The notes below the pieces were generated by a model that saw only the letters and a program-made list of their open reading frames with translations, searched no databases and was not told the DNA's origin. Below are positions 47,016-58,030 of a stretch of 64,000 nt of DNA, piece after piece. This DNA comes from Cryptomeria japonica (lineage: Eukaryota > Streptophyta > Pinopsida > Cupressales > Cupressaceae): contig NC_081411.1 in NCBI RefSeq assembly GCF_030272615.1, positions 37,576,640 through 37,640,639 of the forward strand, read 5' to 3'. The position numbers and the translations under genes were made by a program. Each line of letters starts with the position of its first letter. Position 1 is the stretch's first letter.

Positions 47016-48674
47016 TTAACACCATCTGAACTTCTCTGTGCTCACAGCCTTAGTTAAAGCATCTGCAACATTCATCAAAGTTTCCACCTTAACCAGCTTC
47101 ACCCTACCATCTTCGACCATATCTCTAACAAAATGATACTGAACATCAATATGTTTGGTCCGGGCATGAAATGCCGGGTTCTTAGCTAGGCTAATTGCAC
47201 TCTGATTGTCACAGTAAACTGTCACTGTACCTTATTTTATTCCAATATCCGAACACAGTCTCTTAAGCCAAATGGCCTCTTTACAAGAATGAGTAGCTGC
47301 CATATACTCTGTTTCAGTAGTGGATAAAGCAACCACAGCCTGTCGCTTACTAATTCAATTAATTGCACCACCAAACAAAGTAAACACATAAGTACTGGTG
47401 GATATTCTGCTATCAATATCACCTACCCAATCTGAATCCACATAACCATGGATATCAAGGGAAGTCATGTCTCGAATTGAATTACCATGATAACAAAAAG
47501 AATACTCTGAAGTACCCTTCAAATATCTGAAGACTCTTTTGACTGCATCCCAATGAACTCTACCAGGATTAGACATATATCTAGAAAGTACTCCCACTGC
47601 TTGGGCAATGTCTGGTCTAGTATAGACCATAGCATACATCAAGCTTCCAACCGCACTCTAGTAAGGTACTCTTCTCATGTCTTCCATCTCCAATGGGGAT
47701 GTAGGACAATCTGAAATAGATAGTTTCGTTCCAACTATAAAAGGCACACTCAATGGTCTACAATTTTGCATGTTGAACCTCTGTAACACTGAATTCACAT
47801 ACTTACTCTAGCATAGCCATAGCTTTTTGTTCACCCTATCTCTTCTAATTTCCATCCCAAGAATGTGCTTTGCTACACCAAGATCTTTCATTTCAAATTT
47901 AGCAGCGAGCTGAGACTTCAGTTCTGAAATCATACCTTTCCCTTTACCAATAAATAACATATTATCAACATACAATGCAATGAATAAGAAATGAACACCA
48001 TCAGATTTATAATAAACACAGTGATCTGATTTAGAATGTTCAAATCCCAAACTCAACACATATGTATCAAATTTATGGTACCACATCCTAGGACTTTGTT
48101 TGAGGCCATACAAAGATTTCTTCAATTTACAGACCAAATTACTTTTGCCTTTCACCACATAGTGCTCCGGCTGTGTCATATAAATATCTTCCTCCAAATC
48201 ACCATGAAGGAAAGCAGTTTTCACATCCATTTGCTCAACCTCTAAATCATAAGCAGTAGCAATAGAAAGCAAAAATCTAATGGACTTCATTTTTGCAACA
48301 AGAGAAAATATCTCACCATAATCAACACCCTCAACCTGAGAGTAGCCTTTTGCAACCAACCTTGCTTTATACTTCTCAATGCTTCCATCTGAACCAATCT
48401 TTTTCTTGAACACCCATTTACAGCCAATAGGTTTTCGTCCTTTAGGCAATGGTACAAGATCCCATGTATCATTCTTTTTCAAACCTGCCATTTCTTCCTC
48501 CATAGCAATCTTCCAAGATTCTGCATCATTCATACCTAATGCCTCTTCTACGGATTTTCGTTCATCCACACTAGTATTCAGAGAAAAAATACATCTCCAA
48601 TCATCAGGTGAATACCTTTCAGGTGGTTGTCTATGTCTTGTAGACCTTCGAACAAGCTGAGTTGGAGGTTCTTC
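47016..48674 (-). pseudogene. Copia copy 1 reverse transcriptase and RNase H
   Basis: The frame after the stop at 48675 runs through ESWKIAMEEEMAGLKKNDTWDLV, CKWVFKKK and RLVAKGYSQ.EG.DY. It continues with VEQMDVKTAFLHGDL, KKSLYGLKQSPRMWY and the catalytic box, here YVDN instead of YVDD, so a catalytic Asp is lost. It then meets TAG at 47808 and a further TAG at about 47643. RNase H continues with CDNQSAISLAKNP and HARTKHIDVQYHF to TAA at 47016, about 11 codons short of the matching end in copy 2. The domain order places this in Ty1/copia. It is not functional. Confidence 0.92.
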
Positions 48675-49634
48675 CTACTCTTCTGAAGATTCAGAGCTAG
48701 ACGAGCTCTCCTCAACTTCTTGCCTATCTAGGGGTCTCGATTCAACTCTTTCAGGTGTAGAAGGAAGTTGAATCACATCTTCTTTTTTAGTCTGTTCTGG
48801 CTGCAATGTAACAAAAGGAGACTTAATTTCTCTAAAAATAACACTTCTACTGTGAATTACCTTTTGTGCAACAGGGTCCCAAAGCTTGTATCCTTTCACA
48901 CCATAACTATACCTGATGAAGATACATTTCACAGCCTTGTTCTCCAACTTTGTTCGCTTCTCTTTTGGCACATGTGCATATGTCTCGCAACCAAAAACTC
49001 TAAGATGTCTCAATGAAGGCTTGTGACCTGACCATGCTTCCATAGGCGTTTTATCAACAAGAGCTGATGTAGGAGACCTGTTAATCAGGAAGCAAGCAGT
49101 GGCAACAGCTTCAGCCCAAAACTTTTGTTCGAGACCAGCACCACTCAACATACTCCTAGCCTTCACCATCAGTGTCCTGTTCATTCTTTCTGCAACTCCA
49201 TTCTGCTGTGGAGAATATGGAGTTGTCTTCTGCTTGTTAATTCCACAGTCTTTACAGAATCTATCAAAAACATTAGACAAAAACTCACCACCATTATCAG
49301 TTCTCAAACATTTTATTTTCTTTCCAGTCTGCAACTCAACCATTGCTTTAAATTCTTTAAAATGACTAAAAACTTCAGATTTACTCTTTAGAAAATATAC
49401 CCATGTCCTTCTACTAAAATCATCAATAAATGAAACATAATATGTGGATTTTCCAATCGAAGAGACATCTACTGGACCAAACACATCAGAATGGATAAGA
49501 TCCAAAACACCACAAGTTTTATGAGAACTCGAGTAAAACTGAATGCGGTTTTGTTTTCTATAAATGCAATGCTCACAGAAATCAAAGTCAAGATTACAAT
49601 CATTCAAACCTTCAACAAGGTTTTTATTTTTCAA
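48675..49634 (-). pseudogene. Copia copy 1 integrase
   Basis: A 319-codon open frame. CEHCIY is the CC half of the zinc site; RLGH lies just upstream past a stop at 49671. The core contains HSDVFGP, then TDNGGEF and NGVAERMNR, giving the D-D-E triad. A WAEAVATACFLINRSPT block and an acidic Ser-rich tail follow. TAG at 48675-48677 ends it. The same stop is found 5,120 bp away in copy 2. The catalytic residues are intact. Confidence 0.92.
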
Positions 49635-49670
49635 GGTCCTTAGACCCTTTTCTCCAATGTGGCCAAGTCT

Positions 49671-51029
49671 CTAGTGCCATAACATAGTCTTCTCTGCAGG
49701 TAACTTTGCTTCAGACAAAAGAGCACCCTTAGGTACCCAAAAACCATTTGCATCTGCTGAAGCTGAAACCTTCAAATCTTCCAGTGAAGTATCCACAGAT
49801 TTACTTTTTACAGAAGTGCTATTACACTCAACAGTGTATGCTTCAAGCTTATACAAAGTACCAAACCTGACACCTCTAGCAACTACCATAGCACCCTTAA
49901 TCATCTTACATCCTACTTCAGAAAAGACTACCTGCACACCCGCACCTATTAGTTTGCTCATAGATAACAGGTTTCGTTTTAATCCAGGGATATGCAGCAC
50001 ACCATTAATCCTTTTTATTCTACCATCAGAAAACCTGATTCTAATTTTACCTCGATCAACAATGTCTAGAGGTGAATCATCACCCAAGTACACCTTACCT
50101 CCATTAAATTCTACATATTTAGAAAATCAATCTCTATTGGAAGTCATATGAAAAGATGCATGTGAGTCAATTAGCCAGGCATAATTACCTGCATGAGTCA
50201 CCAAAGCCGCAATAAATGCATCGCCATCTTCCTTGTCGGACTCAGAATCAGAATTGAACTTTTTCTTTCTCTTCTTCTTCTTTTCTTCTTTGCAGTCCTT
50301 ACGAATGTGACCCGGTTTACCACAATTCCAGCAAATGACTTTGGACTTTCTAGGAGATTTCGATCTCCCTTTGGATTTGGACTTGTCGCGCTTCTCATTC
50401 TTCTTGCCTTTCTCCTTAGGTCTTCTATGAACGGTTAGGGATTCCTTTGAACTGATGGATACCTTCCTTCGCATCTCTTCACCGAGTAGGGCACCCACCA
50501 TGTCTTCAGATTTCAAAATAATAGAAGTACTACCGATAGCCATAACAAGAGAATCCCATGAATCAGGCAAAGAACAAAGCAAGATCTGACATTTCTCCTC
50601 CTCGTCCATCTTAACACTGATGGATACTAATTGAGCCACCAACATATTGAATGCTTCCAAGTGGACTGCAATTCGTCCACCCTCTTCCATCTTCAAGGAA
50701 TACAATTTCTTTCTTAAGAAAATTTGATTTAATAAAGATTTCGCTTGATACATCTCACCAAGCTTAGTCCATAGCTTCTTTATAGAGTTTTCTTCATGGA
50801 CATTGATTAGAACAGAGTCTGCCAGGCACAGTCTGATTAGACCCTTGGCTTTTCGGTCCATAACATCATACTGAGCTGCCGCAGTAGGATCTGAGGGCCT
50901 TTGGACATTCGCATCAACAGCATCCAAAAGATCTTGATCTCTTAGCAGATCTTCCATCTTCAGCTTCCACATCTCAAAATTACTTTCATTAAATTTCTCC
51001 ACCTCTATTCGTCTTGATGAACTCGCCAT
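49671..51029 (-). pseudogene. Copia copy 1 gag and protease
   Basis: Gag starts at 51029 (MASSSRRIEVEKFN...NFEMWKLKMEDLL) and contains the zinc knuckle CWNCGKPGHIRKDC, which is complete. The protease start reads WLIDSHASFHMTS, where the active-site DSG has become DSH. A TGA (from a Trp codon, compared with copy 2) at 50127 breaks the frame, which resumes to TAG at 49671-49673 in the LWH.RLGH junction. Gag forms the particle and the protease cuts the polyprotein. Confidence 0.92.
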
Positions 51030-51139
51030 CTGAATATTCCTGCAACAAGATCAAAAAGTGTCTTCTGCACAAGCTCCCACTCAAATCTAGATTAGTTCAA
51101 AAAACTCAACTGCCCACAATTGAAACCAAAGGTGATCAG

Positions 51140-51151
51140 GCTCTGATACCA
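51140..51151 (-). other. Copia copy 1 primer-binding site
   Basis: The minus strand reads TGGTATCAGAGC, the standard complement of initiator tRNA-Met, two bases from LTR2. The same site is at 56260-56271 for copy 2. Confidence 0.93.
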
Positions 51152-51153
51152 CT

Positions 51154-52047
51154 TGTAAGGAAGTTAAGTAGTGGAAACAGCTTCCTACACTAACCTTGAG
51201 AGGAGGGTAATGCAAAACTTTTTCAGATCATTACAAAAGTTACAAAAAATAGAAATAGATATAATAGCATTCATACCACAACACAGTGATTTACGTGGGG
51301 AAAACCCTTTCAGGAGAAAAACCCCACACTCCAAAAGCAGCTCAATATTTTATTCAGCAATCAAAAACAGATTACAACATACTTGCAGAGTAAGCTCTTC
51401 GCAGGAGTACCACTAATCAGAGATTCAGAGGCAACTCAATAGACATAAGACTCTTACACCCAACCTCTATCTCACACACCTCATAAATAGGAGATACAAT
51501 ACAAGAAACCGTAAAATGGTATTACAAAACCATGGGCTAAAACAACCCAATAAGGTGTAGCCGACCTTATCTTCATTCTAGATGCCCTATGACATGTTAA
51601 AGCACACATCAACACGTGTCGCTCCCTTTTACAGCTCATTTATGTATCCGACACAAATTATATTTCCTATTTCAGGAGTACAAACTTCCAGAGGCCATAA
51701 GTTGAGAACCAGGTGTCCGATTGACGAACAGTTTGAAGCGTCAGAAAGCTCGCGAAGTGCGCTATCACCTCGTAACCCGCTGTGCCGATTACGACCACTT
51801 TTCATGGTGTTTCGGAGCCTCTAAAGCCCCCAAAATTAAGTTTAAACATTTTATCGCACCCCTCCAAGATGAAAATTTTAATATCTTCAAAACTAGCTAT
51901 GACCTTACGACGCAACTTTACCGGAATGCTTATCTAGCCAACCAGAAGCTTCAGGGAGAGTATCGTACCATTTTGTGCTCAAATGAAAAGTTACTATAAA
52001 TAGTAACCTCGCATAAATGCAAGGTTGAGACACCATTTTTCCCAACA
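51154..52047 (-). repeat. Copia LTR2 (shared middle LTR)
   Basis: It is 894 bp. It serves as 5' LTR of copy 1 and 3' LTR of copy 2. It is followed by the copy 2 PPT at 52048-52059, where a C>G change breaks the purine run. It is about equally distant from LTR1 and LTR3. Confidence 0.93.
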
Positions 52048-52103
52048 AATCTGCCACTTGTCGAATACCTTGCAGGAGTGGAAGGGAATGTCAACACAAT
52101 GAA

Positions 52104-53794
52104 TCAATTGCTAGGGGCCATAAGGCCCATAGACTCTGAACACCATCTGAACTTCTCTGTGCTCACAGCCTTAGTTAAAGCATCTACAACATTCATCAAA
52201 GTTTCCACCTTAACCAGCTTCACCCTACCATCTTCAACCATATCTCTAACAAAATGATACTAAACATCAATATGTTTGGTCCGGGCATGAAATGTCAGGT
52301 TCTTAGCTAGGCTAATTGCACTCTGACTATCATAGTAAACTGTCACTGTACCTTGTTTTATTCCAATATCCGAACACAGTCTCTTAAGACAAATGGCTTC
52401 TTTACAAGCATGAGTAGCTGCCATATACTCTGCTTAAGTAGTGGATAAAGCAACCACAGCCTGTCGCTTACTCATCCAACTAATTGCACCACCAAACAAA
52501 GTAAACACATAAGCACTGGTGGATCTTCTGCTATCAATATCACCTGCCCAATTTGAATCCACATAACCATGGATATCAAGGGAAGTCATGTCTCCAACTG
52601 AATTACCATGATAACACAAAGAATATCTGAAGTACCCTTCAAATATCTGAAGACTCTTTTGACTGCATCCCAATGAACTCTACCAAGTTTAGACATATAT
52701 CTAGAAAGTACTCCCACTGCTTGGGCAATGTCTGGTCTAGTATAGACCATAGTATACATCAAGCTTCCAACCGCACTCTGGTAAGGCACTCTGCTCATGT
52801 CTTCAATCTCCAATGGGGATGTAGGACAATCTAAAACAGATAGTTTCATTCCAACTGTAAAAGGAACACTCATTGGTCTACAATTCTGCTTGTTGAACCT
52901 CTGTAACATTGAATTCACATACTTACTTTGGCCTAGCCATAGCTTTCTGTTCACCCTATCTCTTCTAATTTCCATCCCAAGAATGTGCTTTGCTGCACCA
53001 AGATCTTTCATTTCAAATTTAGCAACGAGCTGAGACTTCAATTCTGAAATCATACCTTTCCCTTTACCAATGAATAACATATCATCAACATACAATGCAA
53101 TGAATAAGAAATGATCACCATCAGATTTATAATAAACACAGTGATATGATTTAGAACGTTTAAATCCCAGACTCAACACATATGTATCAAATTTTTGGTA
53201 CCACATTCTAGGACTTTGTTTGAGGCCATACAAAGATTTCTTCAATTTACAGACCAAATTACTTTTGACTTTCACCACATAGTGCTCCGGCTGTGTCATA
53301 TAAATATCTTCCTCCAAATCACCATGAAGGAAAGCAGTTTTCACATCCATTTGCTCAACCTCTAAATCATGAGTAGTAGCAATAGAAAACAAAAATCTAA
53401 TGGACGTCATTTTTGTAACAGGAGAAAATATCTCACCATAATCAACACCCTCAACCTGAGAGTAGCCTTTTGCAACCAACCTTGCTTTATACTTCTCAAT
53501 GCTTCCATTTGAACCAATCTTTTTCTTGAACACCCATTTACAGCCAATAGGTTTTCGTCCTTTAGGCAATGGTACAAGATCCCATGTATCATTCTTTTTC
53601 AAACCTGCCATTTCTTCCTCCATAGCAATCTTCCAAGATTCTGCATCATTCATACCTAATGCCTCTTCTACGGATTTTCGTTCATCCACACTAGTATTCA
53701 GAGAAAAAATACATCTCCAATCATCAGGTGAATACCTTTCAGGTGGTTGTCTATGTCTTGTAGACCTTCGAACAAGCTGAGTTGGAGGTTCTTC
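52104..53794 (-). pseudogene. Copia copy 2 reverse transcriptase and RNase H
   Basis: The same gene as in copy 1, roughly 95% alike at protein level by eye, with the intact catalytic box YVDDMLFIGKG. The frame is open from about 53794 to 52625. There a 1-bp deletion relative to copy 1 (GAATATCTGA against GAATACTCTGA) shifts it. RNase H follows in the other frame, with stops. The RT domain itself looks catalytically complete. The frame runs on from the stop at 53795. Confidence 0.92.
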
Positions 53795-54754
53795 CTACTC
53801 TTCTGAAGATTCAGAGCTAGACGAGCTCTCCTCAACTTCTTGCCTATCTAGGGGTCTCAATTCAACTCTTTCAGGTGTAGAAGGAAGTTGAATCACATCT
53901 TCTTTTTTAGTCTGTTCTGGCTGCAATGTAATAGAAGGAGACTTAATTTCTCTAAAAATAACACTTCTTCTGTGAATTACCTTTTGTGCAACAGGGTCCC
54001 AAAGCTTGTATCCTTTCACACCATAACTATACCCGATGAAGATACATTTCATAGCCTTGTTCTCCACCTTTGTTCGCTTCTCCTTTGGCACATGTGCATA
54101 TGCCTCGCAACCAAAAACTCTAAGATTTCTCAATGAAGGCTTGTGACCTGACCATGCTTCCGTAGGCGTTTTATCAACAAGAACTGATGTAGGAGACCTG
54201 TTAATCAGGTAGCAAGCAGTGGCAACAGCTTCAGCCCAAAACTTTTGTTCGAGACCAGCACCACTCAACATACTCCTAGCCTTCTCCATCAATGTCCTGT
54301 TCGTTCTTTCTGCAACTCCATTTTGCTATGGAGAATACGAAGTTGTCTTTTGCTTGTTAATTCCACAGTCTTTACAGAATCTATCAAAATCATTAGACCA
54401 AAACTCACCGCCATTATCAGTTCTCAAACATTTTATTTTCTTTCCAGTTTGCAACTCAACCATTGCTTTAAATTCTTTAAAATGACTAAAAACTTCAGAT
54501 TTACTCTTTAGAAAATATACCCATGTCCTTCTACTAAAATCATCAATAAATGAAACATAATATGTGGATTTTCCAATCGAAGAGACATCTACTGGACCAA
54601 ACACATCAGAATGGTTAAGATCCAAAACACCACAAGTTTTATGAGAACTCGAGTAAAACTGAACGCGGTTTTGTTTTCCATAAATGCAATGCTCACAAAA
54701 ATCAAAGTCAAGATTACAATCATTCAAACCTTCAACAAGGTTTTTATTTTTCAA
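53795..54754 (-). pseudogene. Copia copy 2 integrase
   Basis: Two frames, 54754-54326 and 54292-53795, are divided by a TAG at 54326-54328. Copy 1 has CAG there (PQQNG), so the change is C to T. CEHCIYGKQ, HSDVFGP, TDNGGEF and NGVAER are all recognisable. It ends at TAG 53795-53797, the same stop as in copy 1. Confidence 0.92.
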
Positions 54755-54790
54755 GGTCCTTAGACCCTTTTATCCAATGTGGCCAAGTGT

Positions 54791-56200
54791 CTAGTGCCAT
54801 AACATAGTCTTCTCTCCAGGTAACTTTGCTTCAGACAAAAGAGCACCCTTAGGTACCCAAAAACCATTTCCATCTGTTGAAGGTGAAACCTTCAAATCTT
54901 CCAGTGAAGTATCCGCAGATTTACTTTTTACAGAAGTGCTATTACACTCAACAGTGTATGCTTCAAGCTTATACAAAGTGCCAAACCTCACACCTCTAGC
55001 AACTACCAAAGCACCCTTAATCATCTTACATCCTGCTTCAGAAAAGGCTACCTGCACACCCGCATCTATTAGTTTTCTCACAGATAACAGGTTTCGTTTT
55101 AATCCAGGGATATGCAGCACACCATTAATCCTTTTTATTCTACCATCAGAAAACCTGATTCTAACTTTACCTCGACCAACAATGTCTAGAGGTGAATCAT
55201 CACCCAAGTACACCTTACCTCTATTAAATCCTACATATTTAGAAAACCAATCTATATTGGAAGTCATATGAAAAGATGCACCTGAGTCAATTAGCCAGGC
55301 ATCATTACCTGCATGAGTCGCCAAAGCCACAATAAATGCATCGCCATCTTCCTTGTCGGACTCAGAATCAGAATTGAACTTTTTCTTTTGCTTCTTCTTC
55401 TTTTCTTCTTTGTTGTCCTTACGGATGTGACCTGGTTTACCGCAATTCCAGCAAATGACTTTGGACTTTCTAGGAGATTTCGATCTCCCTTTGGATTTGG
55501 ACTTGTCGCGCTTCTCATTCTTCTTGCCTTTCTCCTTAGGTCTTCCACGAACGGTTAGGGCTTCCTTTGAACTGATGGATACCTTCCTTCGCATCTCTTC
55601 ACCGAGTAGGGCACCCACCACGTCTTCAGATTTCAAAACAACAGAAGTACTACCAATAGCCATAACAAGAGAATCCCATGAATCAGGTAAAGAACAAAGC
55701 AAGATCTGACATTTCTCCTCCTCGTCTATCTTAACACCGACGGATACTAATTGAGCCACCAACATATTGAATACTTCTAGGTGGTCTGCAATTCATCCAC
55801 CCTCTTCCATCTTCAAGGAATACAATTTCTTTCTTAAGAAAATTTGATTTAATAAAGATTTCGCTTGATACATCTCACCAAGCTTAGTCCATAGCTTCTT
55901 TACAGAGTTTTCTTCATGGACATTGATTAGAACAGAGTTTGCCAGGCACAGTCTGATTAGACCCTTGGCTTTTCGGTCCATAACATCATACTGAGCCGCC
56001 GTAGTAGGATCTGAGGGCCTTTGGACATTCGCATCAACAACATCCCAAATATCTCGATCTATTAGCAGATCTTCCATCTTCAGCTTCCACATCTCAAAAT
56101 TAATTCCATTAAATTTCTCCACCTCTATTCTCCCTGACGAACTCGCCATCTGAATATTCCTACAACAAGAACAAAAAGTGTCTTCTGCACAAGCTCCCAC
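54791..56200 (-). pseudogene. Copia copy 2 gag and protease
   Basis: Gag begins within 56200-55793 (start near 56149, MASSSGRIEVEKFN) and is broken by TGA at 55793-55795, where copy 1 has CGA. It continues in frame from 55765 with the knuckle CWNCGKPGHIRKDN, whose last Cys is replaced by Asn. The protease WLIDSGASFHMT is intact (DSG). The frame ends at TAG 54791-54793, matching the copy 1 stop 5,120 bp away. The damage is complementary to that of copy 1: one has the knuckle, the other the protease. Confidence 0.92.
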
Positions 56201-56273
56201 TCAAATCTAGATTAGTTCAAAAAACCCAACTGCCCACAATTGAAACCAAAGGTGATCAGGCTCTGATACCACT

Positions 56274-57166
56274 TGTAAGGAAGTTAAGTAGCGGAAACAA
56301 CTTCCTACACTAACCTTGAGAGGAAGGTAATGCAAAATTTTTTCAGATCGTTACAACAGTTACAGAAAATGGAAATAGATATAATAGCATTCATACCACA
56401 ACACAGTGATTTACGTGGGGAAAACCCTTTCGGGAGAAAAATCCCACACTCCAAAAGCTGCTCAATATTTTATTCAGCAATCAAAAACAGATTACAACAT
56501 ACTTGCAGAGCAAGCTCTTCACAGGAGTACCACTAATCAAAGATTTAGAGGCAACTCAATAGCCATAAGACTCTTACACCCAACCTCTATCTCACACACC
56601 TCATAAATAGGAGATACAATACAAGAAACCATCAAACGGTATTACAAAACTATGGGCTAAAACCACCCAATAAGGTGTAGCCGACCTTATCTCCCTTCTA
56701 GATGCCCTATGACATGTTAAAGCACACATCAACATGTGTCACTCCCTTTTACAGTTCATTTATGTATCCGATACAAATTATTTTTCCTATTTCAGGAGTA
56801 CAAACTTCTAGAGGCCATAACTTGAGAACCGGGTGTCCGATTGACGAACCGTTTGAAGCGCTGGAAAGCTTGTGAAGTGCTCTATCACCTCGTAATCCAC
56901 TGCACTAGTTACGGCCACTTTTAGGGTGTTTCGGAGCCTCTAAAGCCCCCAAAATTAAGTTTAAACATTTTATCGCACCCCTCCAAGATGAAAACTTTAA
57001 TATCTTCAAAACTAATTGTGACCTTGCGACGCAACTTTACCAGAATGCTTATCTAGCCAACTAGAAGCTTCAGGGAGAGTTTTGCACCATTTCATGCTCA
57101 AATGAAAACTTACTATAAATAGTAACCTCGCATAAATGCAAGGTTGAGACACCATTTTTCCCAACA
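56274..57166 (-). repeat. Copia LTR3
   Basis: It is 893 bp, the 5' LTR of copy 2. It is followed directly by AATAA and the right copy of the duplicated Tat2 segment. Confidence 0.93.
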
Positions 57167-57169
57167 AAT

Positions 57170-57742
57170 AACATGAAAGATATACTCACCACATCCGAGG
57201 TCTTTAATCTTGAACTTTTCTTTGATCTCTGCTTGTTTTGATGTAGAAGCTTTCAAGGATTCTGGATCCACATATGGTGAAGATGGAATAGCCTCTCGAT
57301 TGACTGATATTGTTATTTTTGATCTAGGTCATAGATTGTTGCAATACATGAATGGATTTGGGTCAGCTTTGATGGTCACTTCAACTCCATTATGTGGAAA
57401 CTTGATACATCGATGATATGTAGATGGGACTGCGCTCATCTCATGAATCCATGGACATCCCAAAAATATATTGTATGTGAGATCTAGGTCTAGGAATTTA
57501 CAAACCACATCCTTTGTAACTGGTCCAACTCTGAGAGGCAAGGTGACTGTGCCTTTGGATGAACGCTCCTCATCATCATATGCCTTGATGGTAATTTTGT
57601 TTATAGAATTCACAACTTTATAAGAATATCCAAAGTATTTAATAGTGCTGAATGTACAAATGTTTGGACCTGCTCCTCCATCTATCAGGACTCATTTTAT
57701 TTGATGTTTGTGTATGAAGGATTCAATGTGTAGTGGTGCATT
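57170..57742 (-). repeat. Flank copy B': right copy of the duplicated Tat2 protease segment
   Basis: These 573 bp match 45461-46032. Unlike the left copy, it continues uninterrupted into the rest of protease and gag. It therefore shows the uninterrupted sequence (GTGGTGCATT then ATGTGG) at the point where copia LTR1 begins on the left. Confidence 0.93.
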
Positions 57743-58018
57743 ATGTGGCTGACTTACGGAGGCGTCATCGGCTTCTATGAATGTAAGAGAGTGTGGAATG
57801 GAAAGGTATCCCACCATGGCTTGAAACTGGTCCATGTTTAGATCAGTAGGGACGGAAGTGTCTCTCAAAGTTTTGTCAAGAATGGCTTTATGTGCAGGGG
57901 ATATGCATAAGAGCTCAAGGATGGAGATGAGCATGGGTGTCTTCCTTAACTGTTCTACAAGGTCATACTCAGTTTTGGTTGATGATGAAGCAGTGTTTTT
58001 ATTTGGAGCACCTTGCAA
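57329..58018 (-). pseudogene. Tat2 aspartic protease (right copy)
   Basis: It continues the gag frame after TGA at 58031. The linker DLNMDQFQAMVGYL is followed by HKHQIK, a TGA at 57692 (CGA to TGA likely), then VLIDGGAGPNICTF, the active-site loop with D-G-G. ITIKAYDDEERSSKG and YNIFLGCPWIHEM follow. Only nonsense changes break the frame. Confidence 0.87.
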
Positions 58019-58030
58019 AGTGAATTTACC

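Larger units (their letters stand above)
46033..57166 (-). mobile_element. Ty1/copia tandem composite, LTR-internal-LTR-internal-LTR
   Basis: Three LTRs (46033-46926, 51154-52047, 56274-57166) alternate with two full-length internal regions. The repeat period is 5,120 bp (5,121 between the first two LTRs). Both internals are minus oriented and have a TGGTATCAGAGC-type PBS, gag, protease, integrase, RT and RNase H in copia order. The ends have no matching target duplication (GCATT on the left, AATAA on the right). Instead about 570 bp of host Tat2 is repeated on both sides. This is the layout expected from unequal recombination between two copia insertions rather than one insertion. Confidence 0.93.

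Noticed and set aside
48036-56606. Many plus-strand ORFs across the copia internals, in pairs 5,120 bp apart
   Set aside because: They mirror the minus-strand pol and gag genes; their duplication follows from the tandem, not from coding.
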